Positions 45,947 to 54,901 of a stretch of DNA of 64,000 nucleotides are shown piece by piece. The position numbers and the translations under genes were made by a program. The first letter of the stretch is position 1; each line of letters begins with the position of its first letter. Under the pieces are notes generated by a model, which was given only the letters and a program-made list of their open reading frames with translations, had not been told where the DNA came from and did no database searches. The DNA lies in the NCBI RefSeq assembly GCF_036568125.1, contig NZ_DATCTF010000010.1:558001-622000 (forward strand), written 5' to 3'. The stretch is from Magnetovibrio sp. GTDB lineage: Bacteria > Pseudomonadota > Alphaproteobacteria > Rhodospirillales > Magnetovibrionaceae.

Positions 45947-46939
45947 ATGGCCTTTCAAGGCGAACATGCACGCGTTTGGCTTCTGATCGACGATCGCGCC
46001 GGCAACCGGTCTCAAGTGTTGGGCGTGGCCCGCGCTTTGGGTTTGCCGTTCGAAATCAAGAACATCGAATACACCGCCGCGGCGGCGTTGCCCAATTACA
46101 TGCTGATGGCGTCGTTTTCGATGCTGACCCAGTCGTGCCGGGTCAATCTGGCAGCCCCTTGGCCCGATATCGTCATCGCCGCCGGTCGGCGCACCGCGCC
46201 GGTGGCGCGGCGCATCAAGGAGCTGTCGAAAGGGCGGACCTATCTGGTGCAGGTCATGCACCCCGGATCGACCGGCGAGGATGATTTTTCGCTGATCTGC
46301 GTTCCCCGTCACGACGGTATGGGCGAGGCGGAAAACCGTTTCACCATGACCGGCGCACCGCACGGCGTGACGGCGGAAAGTTTGGCCGAGGCGATGCAGA
46401 AATGGGGCGGAACATTCGATCATTTGCCGAGCCCGCGCATCGCCCTGATCGTCGGCGGCGACACCAAGCGCAAGAAATTCACCCCCGACATGGCCCGTGA
46501 GTTGGGTGCGCAGGCGGCGAAACTGGCGCGCGACGCGGGCGGTTCGTTGTTGGTCACGACGTCGCGTCGTTCGACCCCCGAGGCCACGGCGGCGTTGATC
46601 GACGCCCTGGGCGACGTACCCGCCAACGTGTTCAAATGGGGCGACGATGGCGACAATCCGTACATGGCCTATCTGGCGCTGGCCGACCACATCATCGTCA
46701 CCGGCGACAGCGTATCGATGTGTTCGGAAGCCTGCGCGACGGGACGGCCGGTCTATATCTTCGCGCCCAAAAAGATGATCGCCCACAAGCATGCCAAGCT
46801 GCACCAAGATCTTTACGCCCAGGGCTTTGCCCGGACTTTCGACGGTGTGGACAGTTTGCAAGATTGGAGCCACGCGCCGCTCAACGCCGCCTTTGAGGTC
46901 GCCGACGAGCTGCGCAAAAGATTGGGATTGGATGGCTGA
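45947..46939 (+). CDS. ELM1-family (mitochondrial fission ELM1) protein
   Basis: The 330-residue protein matches the DUF1022/ELM1 family, known from plant mitochondrial fission and of unclear role in bacteria, with a GT-like two-lobe fold: WLLIDDRAGNRSQVLGVARALG at the start, VMHPGSTGEDDF and LTVTGDSVSMCSEACATGRPVYIFAP near 240-270. The active site looks similar to a glycosyltransferase (DSVSM loop). It follows the TPP enzyme by 17 bases and precedes the next gene with a 1-base overlap. Donor and acceptor unknown. Confidence 0.87.
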   Translation: MAFQGEHARVWLLIDDRAGNRSQVLGVARALGLPFEIKNIEYTAAAALPNYMLMASFSMLTQSCRVNLAAPWPDIVIAAGRRTAPVARRIKELSKGRTYLVQVMHPGSTGEDDFSLICVPRHDGMGEAENRFTMTGAPHGVTAESLAEAMQKWGGTFDHLPSPRIALIVGGDTKRKKFTPDMARELGAQAAKLARDAGGSLLVTTSRRSTPEATAALIDALGDVPANVFKWGDDGDNPYMAYLALADHIIVTGDSVSMCSEACATGRPVYIFAPKKMIAHKHAKLHQDLYAQGFARTFDGVDSLQDWSHAPLNAAFEVADELRKRLGLDG

Positions 46940-47445
46940 TGCGCAGGCTTGGTTTTGCCGTGTTGATGTTGTTTGCCGCACCTGTCGCGGCTGAAGACAT
47001 GCGCGTCGACATGTCCCCCGCCGAGCTCAAAACCCAGTTGGAAAGCTGGGGCTACAAGGTGTTCGCCCACGAAGACGAGGAAGACCGCCCGCAACTGCTG
47101 GTCAGCAGCCCCACCGATCAGGGCGTGGAGGAACGCAAGGGCTTCGCCATGCGCATGAGCGGCTGTGCGCCCGAAGACGCCATGTTCATGCAAAAACGCT
47201 GCGACGGTTTCGAATTTCGCGCTTACATCAAGCCGGGTTTTCCGATCAAGGATAAGGTGTATGCCGACTGGAATCGGGATCTTGGACGGACACGCGCGTT
47301 CGTCGAAGACGATGTTCCCCGCCTGGCGTGGTTTGTAAACGTCAAGAATGGCGTGTCATGGGCCAACATTCGCGCCTCGGTCGATATATGGCGCAAGGAC
47401 TTGGCGGCTTATATCGAGCATCTAGACGCCTCTGTGATGGATTAA
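46939..47445 (+). CDS. Exported YbjN-like protein
   Basis: The 168-residue protein has a signal peptide (about 1-18, MRRLGFAVLMLFAAPVAA) and a domain that resembles YbjN (strand-helix pattern with LESWGYKV and FEFRAYIKPGFPI). Two Cys pairs in SGCAPEDAMFMQKRCDGFEF could form a disulphide. Its ATG overlaps the TGA of the ELM1 gene (TGATG), so it is cotranscribed and probably coupled. Function unknown. Confidence 0.7.
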   Translation: MRRLGFAVLMLFAAPVAAEDMRVDMSPAELKTQLESWGYKVFAHEDEEDRPQLLVSSPTDQGVEERKGFAMRMSGCAPEDAMFMQKRCDGFEFRAYIKPGFPIKDKVYADWNRDLGRTRAFVEDDVPRLAWFVNVKNGVSWANIRASVDIWRKDLAAYIEHLDASVMD

Positions 47446-47520
47446 AACGTTCCTCCAAGTTCAACGGATAGTCGTATTGCGCTCGTTTGCCTTTGATATT
47501 GAAAGGTCATTTGCGCGCGC

Positions 47521-47536
47521 CCATACTGAAGTATGG
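47521..47536. promoter_or_regulatory. Short perfect palindrome before the receiver-GGDEF gene
   Basis: CCATACTGAAGTATGG is CCATAC-TGAA-GTATGG, 34 bases before the start codon at 47571. It may be an operator or a small leader hairpin with a TGAA loop. Confidence 0.4.
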
Positions 47537-47570
47537 ACCGATATCCGAATTCAGAATGAGGGGATGTGTC

Positions 47571-48521
47571 ATGGGCGCGAAAAATCCCCCAGTGGGCACT
47601 GTTGCAAGGGACGGGCTGAAATTCCTGATTGTCGACGGCGATCGAGAGGGCGCGGATATGATGCGCCATATGATCTTCAAAGGCAGCGGACAGCGTACCG
47701 GCGTGCATGTGGCGGCGTCGATCGACGAAGCGCTGAAGAAACTCGCCGAGCAAACCTTCGATGTGTGCTTCTTGGATTACGCGTTGGCGGAAAGCTATGG
47801 CTTTCACAACGAAGCTTTGGCGCGGTTGAGCAAAATCCTGACGGCATTGGTGTTTGTCGCCGACACGGCGAGCAAGGCTGCGGCGTTGCGCGCGCTCAAT
47901 TTCGGCGGCAAGGATTTCCTCGTCAAATCCCATATGACCAGTTTCGATATCGCCAAGAGCATCGCCTATGCACTGTATTGGAAGTACCGCGAGATCGAGC
48001 TGGAAGCCACCGCGGTGCGCGATCACGTCACCGGCTTGGGCAATGTGCCGCTGTTCGACGAGCACTTGCACCACGCCCTGGAAGTTGCCAAGCGGGGCAA
48101 GGAAAAGGTTGGCTTGTTGATGATCGGTCTGACCGGCATGGAGCCGGTGTTCGAAGATTACGGCGACGAAGTCAGCGATCAATTGCTCAAACAAGTGGGC
48201 GAACGCATCGCCGGCAAGGTCCGCTCCACCGACGTGGTGGCGCGCCTCAGCGATGATTCATTCGGCGTGGTGCTGGTGAAGGTTGCGTCCCCGTCGGTGG
48301 TCGACACCATCACTGGCACGCTCACCGGGGTGATCGCGGACAAGCCCTATAACGTCAACGGCTATACCTTGAAGATCGGCACCAACATCGGTTCATCCAC
48401 CTATCCCGACGACGCAGACAGCCTCGACAGCCTGAAAGCCGTCGCGGTGAATACGCTGGAAACCAAGGCATCCAAGCAGAAGATCAAAACGAAAGATTCG
48501 TTCGTTTACTATCGCGCCTAG
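47571..48521 (+). CDS. Receiver and degenerate GGDEF domain protein
   Basis: The 316-residue protein has a receiver-like domain (residues ~16-140; VDGD near the acidic site, a CFLDYALAE acceptor region, FLVKS at the Lys position) and a GGDEF-like domain (about 155-310). The active-site motif is ARLSDDSFGVVL, not GG(D/E)EF, so cyclic di-GMP synthesis is unlikely. It may sense cyclic di-GMP or nucleotides, or act as a scaffold. The ATG at 47571 is preferred because GAGGGG is 7 bases before it. Confidence 0.8.
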   Translation: MGAKNPPVGTVARDGLKFLIVDGDREGADMMRHMIFKGSGQRTGVHVAASIDEALKKLAEQTFDVCFLDYALAESYGFHNEALARLSKILTALVFVADTASKAAALRALNFGGKDFLVKSHMTSFDIAKSIAYALYWKYREIELEATAVRDHVTGLGNVPLFDEHLHHALEVAKRGKEKVGLLMIGLTGMEPVFEDYGDEVSDQLLKQVGERIAGKVRSTDVVARLSDDSFGVVLVKVASPSVVDTITGTLTGVIADKPYNVNGYTLKIGTNIGSSTYPDDADSLDSLKAVAVNTLETKASKQKIKTKDSFVYYRA

Positions 48522-48555
48522 GCATCATAAACGGCCCCAGCCTAACAGCCTCAGC

Positions 48556-49905
48556 TTAAACCGCTTTCGAATGCCGCCCTTGGCCGGACTCCAGATAGGC
48601 GTCGAAGGCGCTGGCGACCAGCCGGATGAACGGGCGACCGTCTTCGCTGACGGTGATGCGATGCCCATCCACCGTGCAGATGCCATCGGCGCTCAATGGG
48701 GCGAGTTTCTCGACATCCTTGTCCAGCGTTGCGACGTCGATGCCATGTGCGGCGCAGGCTTCGCCCAGATCGACGGTCAGGTCGCACATGATGCGTTCGA
48801 TGATGTCGCGGCGAAGCTTGTCGTCGGCGCTCAGCGCGATGCCTTTGGCGGCGGGTAAAATTCCCGAATAGATCGCTTGGCGGTAGGCCTTCAACGGCAG
48901 CTCGTTCTGCACGTAGCCTTGCGGCAGGTAACCGATCGCCGACGCGCCGAAGGCCAGCATGGCGGGCGCGGTGTCGGTGGTGTAGCCTTGGAAATTGCGA
49001 TGCAACTCGCCGGTTTCCACGGCGTTGGCCATGGGGTCGTCGGGATGTGCGAAGTGATCGAAACCGATCTGCACGTAGCCGCGCTCCTTCAAACGTTCGA
49101 CCGCCAGCGTGAACTGCTGCCAGCGTTCCGCCGCGTCGGGCAGGGTTTCTTCCTTGATCAGCTTTTGATGAGATTTCATCCACGGCACGTGGGCGTAGCC
49201 GAACAGGGCGATGCGATTGGGCTGCAACTCGACGGTCATGTCGATCATGCGCTCTATCTCGTCGGTGTCTTGGTAGGGCAGGCCGTACATCAAGTCCATG
49301 TTGATACGGGTGATGTTGTGCGCGCGCAGCCATTCGATCACCTGCTTGGTGGTTTCGTAGGGCTGGATGCGGTTGATGGCTTCTTGGACCTTGGGTTCAT
49401 AGGACTGCACGCCGATCGACGCGCGGTTGACGCCGGCCAATTCCAGCTCGCGGACGTAATCCTCGGTCGCGGTGCGGGGATCCAGCTCGACCGCGATTTC
49501 GGCGTCGTCGGCGACGTCGAAGCGTTCGCGCAGCTTGGTCATGATCGCCAGCCAGTCCTCGCCCTTGAGCATGGTCGGCGAACCACCGCCCCAATGCAGG
49601 TGCTTGGCGGTGAAACGCCCGGGTAGCGCGTCGGCAACCAGATCGATTTCGGCCAGCAACGCGTCCAGGTATTCCTTCACCGGGTCGTAGCGTTTGACGA
49701 TTTTGGTGTAACAGCCGCAAAACCAGCACATTTCGTCACAAAACGGGATGTGGAAATACAGCGAAAGCTCCGTATCCGGCGGCAATTCCGACAGCCAAGT
49801 CTTGTACACCTGGCCGTTCACCTGGTCGCTGAAATGCGGCGCGGTGGGATAGCTGGTGTAGCGCGGAACGCGCAGGTCGTACTTGTTGATCAGATCGGTG
49901 CTCAT
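48556..49905 (-). CDS. hemN: Oxygen-independent coproporphyrinogen III oxidase
   Basis: Radical-SAM enzyme of haem synthesis that works without oxygen. The 449-residue protein has the cluster motif C56-x3-C60-x2-C63 plus C65 in HIPFCDEMCWFCGCYTKIV, followed by GGGSPTML and the HemN C-terminal domain. Length matches true HemN, not the HemW-type. It complements hemA and ubiTUV in the low-oxygen theme. No clear FNR site is seen upstream. Confidence 0.97.
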   Translation of the reverse strand: MSTDLINKYDLRVPRYTSYPTAPHFSDQVNGQVYKTWLSELPPDTELSLYFHIPFCDEMCWFCGCYTKIVKRYDPVKEYLDALLAEIDLVADALPGRFTAKHLHWGGGSPTMLKGEDWLAIMTKLRERFDVADDAEIAVELDPRTATEDYVRELELAGVNRASIGVQSYEPKVQEAINRIQPYETTKQVIEWLRAHNITRINMDLMYGLPYQDTDEIERMIDMTVELQPNRIALFGYAHVPWMKSHQKLIKEETLPDAAERWQQFTLAVERLKERGYVQIGFDHFAHPDDPMANAVETGELHRNFQGYTTDTAPAMLAFGASAIGYLPQGYVQNELPLKAYRQAIYSGILPAAKGIALSADDKLRRDIIERIMCDLTVDLGEACAAHGIDVATLDKDVEKLAPLSADGICTVDGHRITVSEDGRPFIRLVASAFDAYLESGQGRHSKAV

Positions 49906-50012
49906 GCGCTGGTTCGGCTTTCCGTCACGGGATTTAGGCGGTGTGTTATCTTAGCCCCTAACCTAAGGTGCCCGTGGACCAAGTGCAAGCACGTGGCGTT
50001 ATCCGATTTGAT

Positions 50013-50429
50013 CTACAAATTGTTAATCGGTGTCGAGGATTTCGCCGCCAGCGAAATGTTGCCGATGGGCACGATGGGGATGAGAAACGAAAACGTGTAG
50101 CTAGCCGTGATGGTGCGGAAATTGATTCCGCCCGAGGCACTGGTGGTGGCGGAAAAAGTAATCCCGCCAACGGTGCTTTCCCCCTCAGCATAGCTTTCCA
50201 GGGTCGCGGTGCTGGCGCTGGGATTGACCATGGCGTAGCGGGCCGTTTGTTCGACGGCAAATTGCATGGTGCTTTTGATCCAGTACAAGCGGCCGAAATC
50301 GATCAAGCCCATGACAAAGATGAGAAACATCGGTGCGGCGATGGCGAACTCGACCGTGACGGCACCGTGCCGATTTTTGGCGGCTGTGCGGGTCGTTGTC
50401 CATCCATTCAATAGCCAGCGTGCGCTCAT
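50013..50429 (-). CDS. TadE-like pilus assembly protein
   Basis: The 138-residue protein has the TadE-like domain: a short basic leader (about 1-22), a hydrophobic segment AVTVEFAIAAPMFLIFVMGLIDFGRLYW, then an extracellular part with strands. The G-A-x-x-x-E-F motif typical of pseudopilin-like TadE cleavage is present as GAVTVEF. Last gene in this part of the locus, 16 bases after the next TadE-like gene. Confidence 0.88.
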   Translation of the reverse strand: MSARWLLNGWTTTRTAAKNRHGAVTVEFAIAAPMFLIFVMGLIDFGRLYWIKSTMQFAVEQTARYAMVNPSASTATLESYAEGESTVGGITFSATTSASGGINFRTITASYTFSFLIPIVPIGNISLAAKSSTPINNL

Positions 50430-50445
50430 ACTTGAAAGGGCTTTC

Positions 50446-50886
50446 CTACTGTGTGCGGATGATGCTTTCGCCCGTCAGCGTCATGGTGACGGGGATGAAA
50501 ATCGGGTTATGGGTGTATGTCGCGGTGATCCGCATGAACGAGCGTACGCTGCCGGTCGCGCACGTGTCCGCGCACGTTATCGATGAACCGTCGATACATT
50601 CGCAAAACTCGGCGATATCCACCTCAAGAAAATCTGTGTCCAGGTTGGTCGAGTTTTTGACCGTTGTGGAAATCAAAGACGTGTCGCTGGAATCCAGCAT
50701 GGCGTACTGCGCACCGGAGCGGGTCGCGCTTTCCAGTTCCATTTTGTGAAACGCCACAATGGCGTAATCCAGCAAGCCCAACAGCATCACCCCCATGACA
50801 GGGACCAGCAAGGCGAACTCGACCGCCACCGCGGCTTTTTGCGAGTGTTTAAATCGAATCAGCAAGGGGGCTGAGGTAGGGCTCAT
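50446..50886 (-). CDS. TadE-like pilus assembly protein
   Basis: The 146-residue protein starts at MSPTSAPLLIRFKHS; a longer frame to 51105 runs through the neighbouring gene. The TadE core is AAVAVEFALLVPVMGVMLLGLLDYAIVAF. The mature region has a Cys-rich stretch (EFCECIDGSSITCADTC), which may form disulphides outside the membrane. Seven bases after the TadG-like gene. Confidence 0.87.
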   Translation of the reverse strand: MSPTSAPLLIRFKHSQKAAVAVEFALLVPVMGVMLLGLLDYAIVAFHKMELESATRSGAQYAMLDSSDTSLISTTVKNSTNLDTDFLEVDIAEFCECIDGSSITCADTCATGSVRSFMRITATYTHNPIFIPVTMTLTGESIIRTQ

Positions 50887-50893
50887 AGCACGA

Positions 50894-52204
50894 TTACTCC
50901 ACCAACCCCGGTACGCCGCCGTAGGTGATCGGATTGCCGCCGTAGATGTCGCAATCGTTGTCGATGTCGGCATTGCCGGTGAACGACACTTCTTGGGCGA
51001 CAAGCAGCAAACAACCGTCGCTGCCGACTTCGGCACCACCAGTGAACGATAGGTTGTTTTCCGGCATGTAGATCGCACCGCCCAACTCGACATTGGAGTT
51101 GCCATTGATCGTTCCGTTGAGGCTGGATGATGATCCGGCTGCGCGGTCTTGATAAAACAGCATGCCCGTATAATCGCCCTGGATCGATCCGGAATTGTCG
51201 GAGGACGTCGGTGCCGTCAGATTGACCGTGCCGCCGCCGTTGATCGAAATGGTGCCGTAGCCTGATCCGTCCGACGCGGTCAGGATGATGGTGACACCGC
51301 TGCCGGTGATGGTGCCGCCGCCGTTCACCGTGAAATTACCCTCGTCCATGATATAGATGCCGGGGTTCATGAAAATGGTTTCGCCCGAAGAGATCGTAAT
51401 CCCGCCGCAATAGACCCCTTCGCTGAGATCTGGATCGCTGGACGTCGGGGCGTATGCTTGGTTACCTGAAGGGTCCTGGTCACAGCCGGAATAGGCCGGC
51501 ACGTCGATTGCGCTGTATGGGTCGTCAAGCGCCGCTTGACCGGTTTTGGTGCCGGCGCATGAGGTGGAAATGGTGCCGCCGACATTGATGCCGCCGACAG
51601 AAGCTATGCAATCGACTTCAAACGTACCGTTTTGAATGTTCACAGCCTTGCTGGCATGTGACGAGTTGGAGAACACCCCGCAACCGTTCATGTTCACGGT
51701 CGAGCCCGCGCCGTTCATGCTGATCGCGTCTTGCGCTGTGGGGGACAATGCCAAAACGCAGGCCTCGTCATTGCCGCCGGTAATGCCGGATACTGCACGT
51801 GCGTATGCCTTCGGCGCCGTGTCGAGGACGATTTGCGATAGCATGGTGGTGAGTTGGCGATTGATAATCACTTCGATAAAAGCGGTATCGTCGAGGTGTG
51901 GGCCCGATGTGGGGCCGATATTGACCGCGATGGTGTCCGTGGCGGCGCTATAACCGTTGCGCGTAGCGTCGGCGGTGGCCGCCGCGATGATTTCGGCATC
52001 TGTGCCACCGCCGTTTTTTTCGAACATGCCCGACAGCGCGGCAGCGTCAGCAGCGGTTTGAATGTCGCGGCGTTCCTTGTACCACATGCCGACTTCCACA
52101 CCCAAACCGATGAAGCCGACGATGACCGGTAGCATCAAAGCAAACATGACGGCGATGGCGCCGTGTTCTTGGCGAAAAAAACGCTGGAGTGTGTTTCGCG
52201 GCAA
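50894..52204 (-). CDS. TadG-like protein with Gly-rich repeat region
   Basis: The 436-residue protein has the TadG-type N-terminal domain (GAIAVMFALMLPVIVGFIGLGVEVGMWYKERRDIQTAADAAALSG), then a long Gly/Asn/Ser/Thr-rich region with repeating short strands (INGGGTVNL, NGTINGNSNVELGGAIYMP), like polymer-forming beta-helix proteins. It lacks the VWA domain found in the two other TadG-like proteins here. Probably surface-exposed or pilus-associated. Confidence 0.85.
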   Translation of the reverse strand: MPRNTLQRFFRQEHGAIAVMFALMLPVIVGFIGLGVEVGMWYKERRDIQTAADAAALSGMFEKNGGGTDAEIIAAATADATRNGYSAATDTIAVNIGPTSGPHLDDTAFIEVIINRQLTTMLSQIVLDTAPKAYARAVSGITGGNDEACVLALSPTAQDAISMNGAGSTVNMNGCGVFSNSSHASKAVNIQNGTFEVDCIASVGGINVGGTISTSCAGTKTGQAALDDPYSAIDVPAYSGCDQDPSGNQAYAPTSSDPDLSEGVYCGGITISSGETIFMNPGIYIMDEGNFTVNGGGTITGSGVTIILTASDGSGYGTISINGGGTVNLTAPTSSDNSGSIQGDYTGMLFYQDRAAGSSSSLNGTINGNSNVELGGAIYMPENNLSFTGGAEVGSDGCLLLVAQEVSFTGNADIDNDCDIYGGNPITYGGVPGLVE

Positions 52205-52330
52205 TGCTCATCCAGTCTCAGATTATCTGTTGAAAATGTCTTATGATATGAATGTAAAATATATTACAAATTATGGGGAGGGTGCAATATTTTAGCTATG
52301 ACGCATACGGCCAATGCGCATGATTTTTTG

Positions 52331-53728
52331 TTATTTGCTCAGGTGAAGATTCTTCAATTCGGCGCCGATGGCGCGAAACGCCAGGGCCAAGGTCGCGCTG
52401 TCCGGTGAGTTGTAATATTTATTGGAATCCGTGGCGCAGTTTTGAAACAAGTTTTGGGTGCTGATCGAACTGACGTTAAAGGTGATGGTGTAAACCGTGA
52501 TGCCGGCGTTTTTCATGCCGGTGCACACTTCCGTCAGGCGACTATTGAGTTCCGATGTCGTGCCCCAACTGCTGGTGGACCCCAACACCCCGTTGCTGCG
52601 GTACTTATACGCGGTGTAGACGGAATCGCTGGTGGTGTTGTCGCCATCGGTGAGGATGATGACGGCTTTGTTCCAGTCCGGATTACCATAGGCGCTGCCT
52701 TGGGTGAACGGTTCCGACGGTGAAATCAACCGCCAGCCCCACACCGCACCGAAGTTGATGTGGGTGTAGCCCGATGCCCATTGGGCGTTGATTTGGGATT
52801 CCAGCGTTGTGCGGTTGTTGGTCAGAGGCGTGACCTCACGCGGGCAGTATTTATTGGGGCCTTTGGTGCTGGGGGGCGATGTGTCGATGCTGTAGTACGT
52901 GTCGCGGTCCCAGTTGTTGTAGGAATTGTGGTCGGGCCAATAAAACGGATCCCAATAGCCGCCCGCCACGACAGTGCTGTCGCTGACATCTTCGGGATAG
53001 GCGCGCGCCATAACGCAGCCGTCCCACGATGTGGTGCCCCAATCGTATACGGAGGTGTCGTTGACGTACGCGGACATGCCGGTGCCGATGTTGACGCTGC
53101 CGGAAAACGGCACCAAGCCGACTTTGATGTTGGTCGGAGTTGTTTCCCCGGCAAAAATAATGTCGATCAAATCCAGCGCAGCCGTTTTCATCGATGCAAG
53201 CTTGCTGCCGCCCATCGAACCGGTGTTGTCGAGCACCATCACCAGTTCCAGGCCGCTGGTTTCGACGGTGATTTCGGCACTGGACGACACGGTGATGGTG
53301 TCGATACCGACGATCCTCATGAAAATGGTGTCGGCCGTGGCTTTGCCGGTCACGGTGAGAATCCCACCGGCGTCGCTAAATGTCAGGTCGTGGGTCGTGC
53401 CGATGTCCGATGCGGCATAGTTGGCGGTGAAGAAGCTGGTGAACTGGGCTTCCAGGTAAGTGGGGTCTGATGACGCGGTGCGCATGGTGCCGACCGCCAA
53501 ACCCGCAGCGTCCAAGGCGTGGCTAAGGCGCGATTTAACCAGATAAGCGCGCGACAAATCGACAGCCAAGCCGCCGCCGATAACCAGCGGCACCACAGCC
53601 AAGGCGATAATGATCGCCACCGCGCCACGTTCCGCACGACAAAAACGGTCCACAAATTCATGGGCCAATTGAAAGGTATGTCGTCGTAACTGGTTGAATT
53701 TCGCCATGGCTTGGTTCCTGGCACTCAA
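52331..53728 (-). CDS. VWA-domain TadG-like protein, copy 1
   Basis: The 465-residue protein has a basic leader, the TadG N-terminal membrane segment (RGAVAIIIALAVVPLVIGGGLAVDLSRAY), and a von Willebrand factor A domain with the MIDAS-like start MVLDNTGSMGGSKL (about 165-180) and the KAVIILTDGDNTT strand (about 365). A large insert with two Cys and many aromatic residues (GTTSWDGCVMARAYPED to KGPNKYCPRE) splits the VWA fold. Overlaps the TadE-like gene before it by 4 bases. Copy 2 is at 54902. Confidence 0.9.
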   Translation of the reverse strand: MSARNQAMAKFNQLRRHTFQLAHEFVDRFCRAERGAVAIIIALAVVPLVIGGGLAVDLSRAYLVKSRLSHALDAAGLAVGTMRTASSDPTYLEAQFTSFFTANYAASDIGTTHDLTFSDAGGILTVTGKATADTIFMRIVGIDTITVSSSAEITVETSGLELVMVLDNTGSMGGSKLASMKTAALDLIDIIFAGETTPTNIKVGLVPFSGSVNIGTGMSAYVNDTSVYDWGTTSWDGCVMARAYPEDVSDSTVVAGGYWDPFYWPDHNSYNNWDRDTYYSIDTSPPSTKGPNKYCPREVTPLTNNRTTLESQINAQWASGYTHINFGAVWGWRLISPSEPFTQGSAYGNPDWNKAVIILTDGDNTTSDSVYTAYKYRSNGVLGSTSSWGTTSELNSRLTEVCTGMKNAGITVYTITFNVSSISTQNLFQNCATDSNKYYNSPDSATLALAFRAIGAELKNLHLSK

Positions 53729-54291
53729 TACTTCAACACATATTGAACTTTGCGAGGACGCATATAGGAGATCTCTTCAAGGGTCAGGTTGCTGGGCATG
53801 ACCAAGCTGATCAATGGTGTGTAGGTGTAGACACCACTGACGATGATGATGCTGGCGCCCGCCTCGCCGTGACCTGCCGCCAGGGTGGTCGGGTTGACCA
53901 CCGCCCCACCGTTCCAGCCGCTGGACCAATCCAGGCTCGGTGCTCCGGTGGTGTCGTCGAAGCGCACGCTGGCGATCCCGATGGTCATCGGCGTGGTGCT
54001 GTATGGCGACATGGTCAGGCGCGCGGCGGTGTAAATTTCGGTAAGGTCCGCATCGCTGACATCAGTGTATTGACCGATCAGATCCGCCGCAGTTTGCATG
54101 GAATTGAGCAGTTTGCGTTCGACCGTCATGACATTGGAAAACTCAATGATGCCCATCAACAGCAACAGCAAAAAGGGCAGTATCAGTGCAAATTCGGTCG
54201 CCGCGATGGCGCGTTCATGGCGTACGAACCGTTTTATAACGGCGAGAAGGTTAAAACACGGGGCATGAATGCGCATCATCGGGGGCCTCAC
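53725..54291 (-). CDS. TadE-like protein B, copy 1
   Basis: The 188-residue protein has a basic leader, then AIAATEFALILPFLLLLLMGIIEFSNVMTVERKLLNSMQ, the TadE-type core, and ends EISYMRPRKVQYVLKY. It sits between A1 and C1 with 4-base overlaps on both sides. Paralog of the gene at 56293. Confidence 0.9.
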   Translation of the reverse strand: MRPPMMRIHAPCFNLLAVIKRFVRHERAIAATEFALILPFLLLLLMGIIEFSNVMTVERKLLNSMQTAADLIGQYTDVSDADLTEIYTAARLTMSPYSTTPMTIGIASVRFDDTTGAPSLDWSSGWNGGAVVNPTTLAAGHGEAGASIIIVSGVYTYTPLISLVMPSNLTLEEISYMRPRKVQYVLKY

Positions 54292-54812
54292 TCGTAGGGC
54301 TCGTTTTGGAACACCACGGTAGAGGTCAGCAAACGGCGGGATGATCCCGCATCGCTCAGGTACGTGCCGATGAAGGGGGTGATGAAGTCCCAGTAATACA
54401 TTACCCGAACCACGACGATGTCGCCCGCCGAGCCACCGGAAAATCCGTAGGTTACGGGCTCCCCGGTATCAGGGTCGATTTCGGTGGTCAGACTGACGCT
54501 GGCGAAGGTGGAGACGGTGCGGGCATCGTAAAACAGATTGGCGCAGTTGATGATGGAACTGAGGTCGTCGCACAGCGCGGTGGAAAAATCGCTAACCGGA
54601 TCGGCGCTGGATTGAATTTGGCCGGTGCGGATGAGCCTTGCCGCTTCGATCGCTGCGCCGTCGATGTTGGCGGTGGCAAAAAACATCACCGACACTTCCA
54701 ATATCGCCATGAACAAAAAGACCAAAACCGGAGCGATCAGGGCAAATTCAACAGCGGCAGCCCCGCGGTCGTGGCAAGGGAAATGACGAATATTTTCGCG
54801 CGTTAAAGTCAA
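54288..54812 (-). CDS. TadE-like protein A, copy 1
   Basis: The 174-residue protein has the leader plus AAAVEFALIAPVLVFLFMAILEVSVMFF, a long extracellular region with two Cys around DDLSSIINC, and a C-terminal TSTVVFQNEPYE. It starts the first copy of the triplet. Paralog of the gene at 56847. Confidence 0.9.
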   Translation of the reverse strand: MTLTRENIRHFPCHDRGAAAVEFALIAPVLVFLFMAILEVSVMFFATANIDGAAIEAARLIRTGQIQSSADPVSDFSTALCDDLSSIINCANLFYDARTVSTFASVSLTTEIDPDTGEPVTYGFSGGSAGDIVVVRVMYYWDFITPFIGTYLSDAGSSRRLLTSTVVFQNEPYE

Positions 54813-54901
54813 GTGGGCCCCGGATCGTCGAATTCAAAAGTAATATAATATTATTGCTTTATCGCAACTGTATCACTTTTGACGAGTATTGATGATCCGC
54901 G

